A stretch of 5,896 nucleotides of DNA from assembly GCA_012269805.1 (NCBI GenBank), contig JAAXJP010000722.1:1-5896 (forward strand). The letters run 5' to 3'. The DNA is from Rubrivirga sp. Its GTDB lineage: Bacteria > Bacteroidota > Rhodothermia > Rhodothermales > Rubricoccaceae. The position numbers and the translations under genes were made by a program. The notes beneath the pieces are model-generated. The model made no database searches. It saw nothing but the letters and a program-made list of their open reading frames with translations, and was not told the DNA's origin. Of the stretch, positions 4,655 through 5,896 are shown one piece after another (within the stretch, counting starts at the first letter, position 1; the number at the start of each line of letters is the position of its first letter).

Positions 4655-5761
4655 TTACAAGTTAGGCAAATCTTCCACATCAAGCTGCTTCACTTCTAAT
4701 CCCCTTAAATAGGTAAGCGATACCTTCATATCACTATGTCCCATTACTTGCTGTAGCTTTTGGAGTGAGCCTGTTTTCTCAAAGACTCTGATAGCACCAG
4801 TATGTCTAAAGCTGTAAATCGTTTGGTTCTTTTCTACAAGATCCGTCTGACGCTTGTAATCTGACCATCTGTTTTTGAAGTAATCGCGATGGTACGCTCT
4901 GCGTCTCCTAGAGAATAGGTTAACTGCATCGTCACATTCTTGGAAACGTTGTTGTAGCTCTTCTTGTACGAACGAAGGAACAGGTAATATGCGGTTCTTC
5001 TTAGACTTTACACGCTCGCCATCTAAACTGAGTAATGAGAAGTCTTCATTAAAATCACCTACGGTTAAACAACGAATTTCACGATGCGGTCTCAACAACA
5101 ACGCATACGTCATTAGTGCACACAGATATAAGTTGTCATTGAACGCTTTAATGTCGTTTAGGAGCTTTCCTACGTCCTTTATGGGTTTATGCAGCTGTTG
5201 GGTTGTCCTGGGCAGTTTAATGCGCTTATAATTCAGGAAAACGCCGTGGGTTTCCAACTCATCCCTTAGCAAGGCTGATATGTTTCGCTTAACATTCTTC
5301 ATGCTCTCTGGAGACGGAGCATACTCATACACAAACTTGGCGATGACATCAATAGTCAGATCCGTAATTAGTAAGTTGGACAGTCCTTCTTTCCTTAAGT
5401 ACTTGTTCCAGTTTGCATGAGTTCTGATAAGATCACGTCTGTAGTAATCAGAGTAGTTGAACTTAAGCTTTCGTTCTAGTACTACATCAGCGATACTGCT
5501 TAATCGTTTCTTTTTCTCAGCAGCCTCTTTCTTCTTGTCGACAGGTCTCCAACCTTTAGCTATCGCTAATTGAAAAGCACTACACATTAGAAAGGCCATG
5601 TTTCCTCTCTCTGGCTCTTCTAGAAGATTGGGCATCAGGTTTTCACCAATAGCACTTCCATTGGCAAAACGGTATCGCTTGTTTTTAAACCACAGATGGA
5701 TTTGGTACCGGCCGTCTTTTGATTTGTAGATTTTGGGACTCAGCTCTTTTTTTGTCTTCAT
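4655..5761 (-). CDS. Tyrosine recombinase (integrase) of the element
   Basis: This site-specific recombinase would join and cut the element at the tRNA-Ala site. From ATG 5761 it has 368 aa; an upstream in-frame TTG at 5785 would add eight residues, and the ATG is preferred. Residues about 10-35 resemble an N-terminal arm-binding region, about 95-180 a SAM-like core-binding domain, and about 190-368 the catalytic domain. Catalytic residues can be placed: Arg224 (LLLRPHREI), Lys252 (VKSKKNR), Arg319 in YSFRHTG, His342 (MGHSD) and nucleophile Tyr351 (LTYLRG). Tyr316 replaces the first His of the HxxR box, a form I associate with Bacteroidota integrases. All other key residues are present, so it should be active. 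It transcribes inward from the right end, 82 bases from the tRNA half. Confidence 0.95.
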   Translation of the reverse strand: MKTKKELSPKIYKSKDGRYQIHLWFKNKRYRFANGSAIGENLMPNLLEEPERGNMAFLMCSAFQLAIAKGWRPVDKKKEAAEKKKRLSSIADVVLERKLKFNYSDYYRRDLIRTHANWNKYLRKEGLSNLLITDLTIDVIAKFVYEYAPSPESMKNVKRNISALLRDELETHGVFLNYKRIKLPRTTQQLHKPIKDVGKLLNDIKAFNDNLYLCALMTYALLLRPHREIRCLTVGDFNEDFSLLSLDGERVKSKKNRILPVPSFVQEELQQRFQECDDAVNLFSRRRRAYHRDYFKNRWSDYKRQTDLVEKNQTIYSFRHTGAIRVFEKTGSLQKLQQVMGHSDMKVSLTYLRGLEVKQLDVEDLPNL

Positions 5762-5776
5762 AAAGGCATTCTTTAT

Positions 5777-5787
5777 GACAATCAAAA
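5777..5787. repeat. 11-bp subterminal inverted repeat, right copy
   Basis: GACAATCAAAA is the exact reverse complement of 103-113 at the other end. It lies in the integrase leader, 15 bases before the ATG at 5761, so integrase binding here could also feed back on its own expression. An arm-site role is inferred from position and symmetry. Confidence 0.4.
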
Positions 5788-5805
5788 AGCAGAAAGACTC
5801 TATGC

Positions 5806-5838
5806 AATTATATGTTAATCAGATACTTACATATAATT
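5806..5838. promoter_or_regulatory. Perfect 10-bp inverted repeat in the integrase leader
   Basis: AATTATATGT (5806-5815) and ACATATAATT (5829-5838) are exact reverse complements separated by 13 bases, between the tRNA half and the integrase start. The minus strand across the left arm reads TATAATTG (5812-5805), one mismatch from the -7 consensus, so an integrase promoter may overlap an operator here. It could instead be a pair of recombinase or accessory-protein sites, or an RNA hairpin in a read-through transcript. Confidence 0.5.
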
Positions 5839-5843
5839 TAGGG

Positions 5844-5883
5844 ACTGCCAGTCAAGCGCTCTAGCCAACTGAGCTACATCCCC
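5844..5883 (-). tRNA. Truncated tRNA-Ala(GGC) 5' half, 40 nt
   Basis: Read on the minus strand from 5883 to 5844, this gives the acceptor 5' strand, complete D-arm, anticodon-stem 5' strand CTTGA and the whole anticodon loop CTGGCAG with anticodon GGC, then TC. The next bases are CCT where AAG is needed to close the stem, and no T-arm follows. It is therefore an orphan half, not a functional gene. It should be the chromosomal 5' half left behind at the right junction, still attached to the host tRNA promoter beyond the window edge. Transcription from there would run into the integrase gene. Confidence 0.8.
5849..5883. repeat. Right attachment repeat (copy 2 of direct repeat)
   Basis: This is identical to 1-35 and in the same orientation. 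Together with the adjacent integrase it defines the right junction of the element. The 13 bases after it (5884-5896) do not match those after the left copy and should be chromosome. The tRNA match in this copy extends a further five bases left, to 5844, covering the whole anticodon loop where crossover is most likely. Confidence 0.85.
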
Positions 5884-5896
5884 TTGGTCTTTAAGA

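Larger units (their letters stand above)
1..5883. mobile_element. Small integrative element in tRNA-Ala(GGC)
   Basis: The segment is bounded by identical 35-bp direct repeats (1-35 and 5849-5883) that are part of a tRNA gene, and a tyrosine recombinase gene lies just inside the right repeat. These are the standard signs of site-specific integration. Between them are about ten cargo genes or gene remnants, on the plus strand to about 2203 and on the minus strand after that. There is no relaxase, type IV secretion, replication, capsid or transposase gene, so mobility would depend on the integrase plus help from elsewhere. At least three cargo genes are broken, so the element may be old or its cargo under weak selection. 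The left repeat is cut by the window edge, so the true left limit may be a few bases further out. Confidence 0.88.

Noticed and set aside
4989..5231. Plus-strand 80-aa reading frame
   Set aside because: It is antisense to the catalytic domain of the integrase and overlaps its conserved Arg region; a shadow.
5762..5785. Integrase start at TTG 5785
   Set aside because: An ATG eight codons later (5761) keeps the whole recognisable N-terminal region and leaves the 11-bp repeat in the leader; the TTG has no supporting ribosome site.
1..5896. CRISPR array, insertion sequence, phage structural genes, replication origin or conjugation genes
   Set aside because: No spaced direct repeats, transposase motifs, capsid or terminase-like proteins, Rep proteins, iterons or relaxase motifs were found on either strand.

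Overview
This A+T-rich window looks like one complete, small integrative element of about 5.85 kb inserted in a tRNA-Ala(GGC) gene. A 35-bp stretch of the tRNA 5' half, identical at positions 1-35 and 5849-5883, flanks it in direct orientation. A tyrosine recombinase gene sits just inside the right end. The host is probably a member of the Bacteroidota. This rests on the tRNA-Ala sequence, a perfect TAnnTTTG -7 promoter box in front of the left tRNA copy, the scarcity of Shine-Dalgarno sequences and an integrase with the YSFRHTG-type box II I associate with that phylum. The assignment is from pattern recognition, not from a search.

Layout. Positions 1-35 are the 5' part of tRNA-Ala (minus strand, running out of the window to the left). 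Positions 36-324 are non-coding: a promoter reading into the tRNA, an 11-bp sequence that recurs inverted at the other end, and three hairpins. Positions 325-2203 hold a tight plus-strand series of five small genes, with gaps of about 10-20 bases. Two are intact hypotheticals, one is a pseudogene with two in-frame stops, one is apparently frameshifted, and the last is a HAD-family 5'(3')-deoxyribonucleotidase. Positions 2216-4586 hold a convergent minus-strand series: a novel 256-aa protein, a CBS-domain protein with a C-terminal Swt1-like HEPN domain, a small helical protein, an acidic 110-aa protein, and a stop-interrupted remnant. Positions 4655-5761 encode the integrase (minus strand). Positions 5762-5843 are its leader, with a 10-bp perfect inverted repeat. 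Positions 5844-5883 are a 40-nt tRNA 5' half, followed by 13 bases that would be chromosome.

How it fits together. The target duplication is the 5' half of the tRNA, so the element, not the host, would supply the 5' half and the promoter of the restored tRNA at the left end. The displaced host tRNA promoter, beyond the right edge, would read through the orphan tRNA half into the integrase gene. In the excised circle, the element's own tRNA-type promoter would read into the integrase. This promoter exchange is the most interesting inference here. The cargo (a probable HEPN RNase with a CBS sensor, a nucleotidase, and several small, mostly acidic and partly decayed proteins) resembles a defence or immunity island, but most cargo proteins were not recognised. 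No relaxase, replication or conjugation gene is present, so the element encodes integration but no transfer functions.
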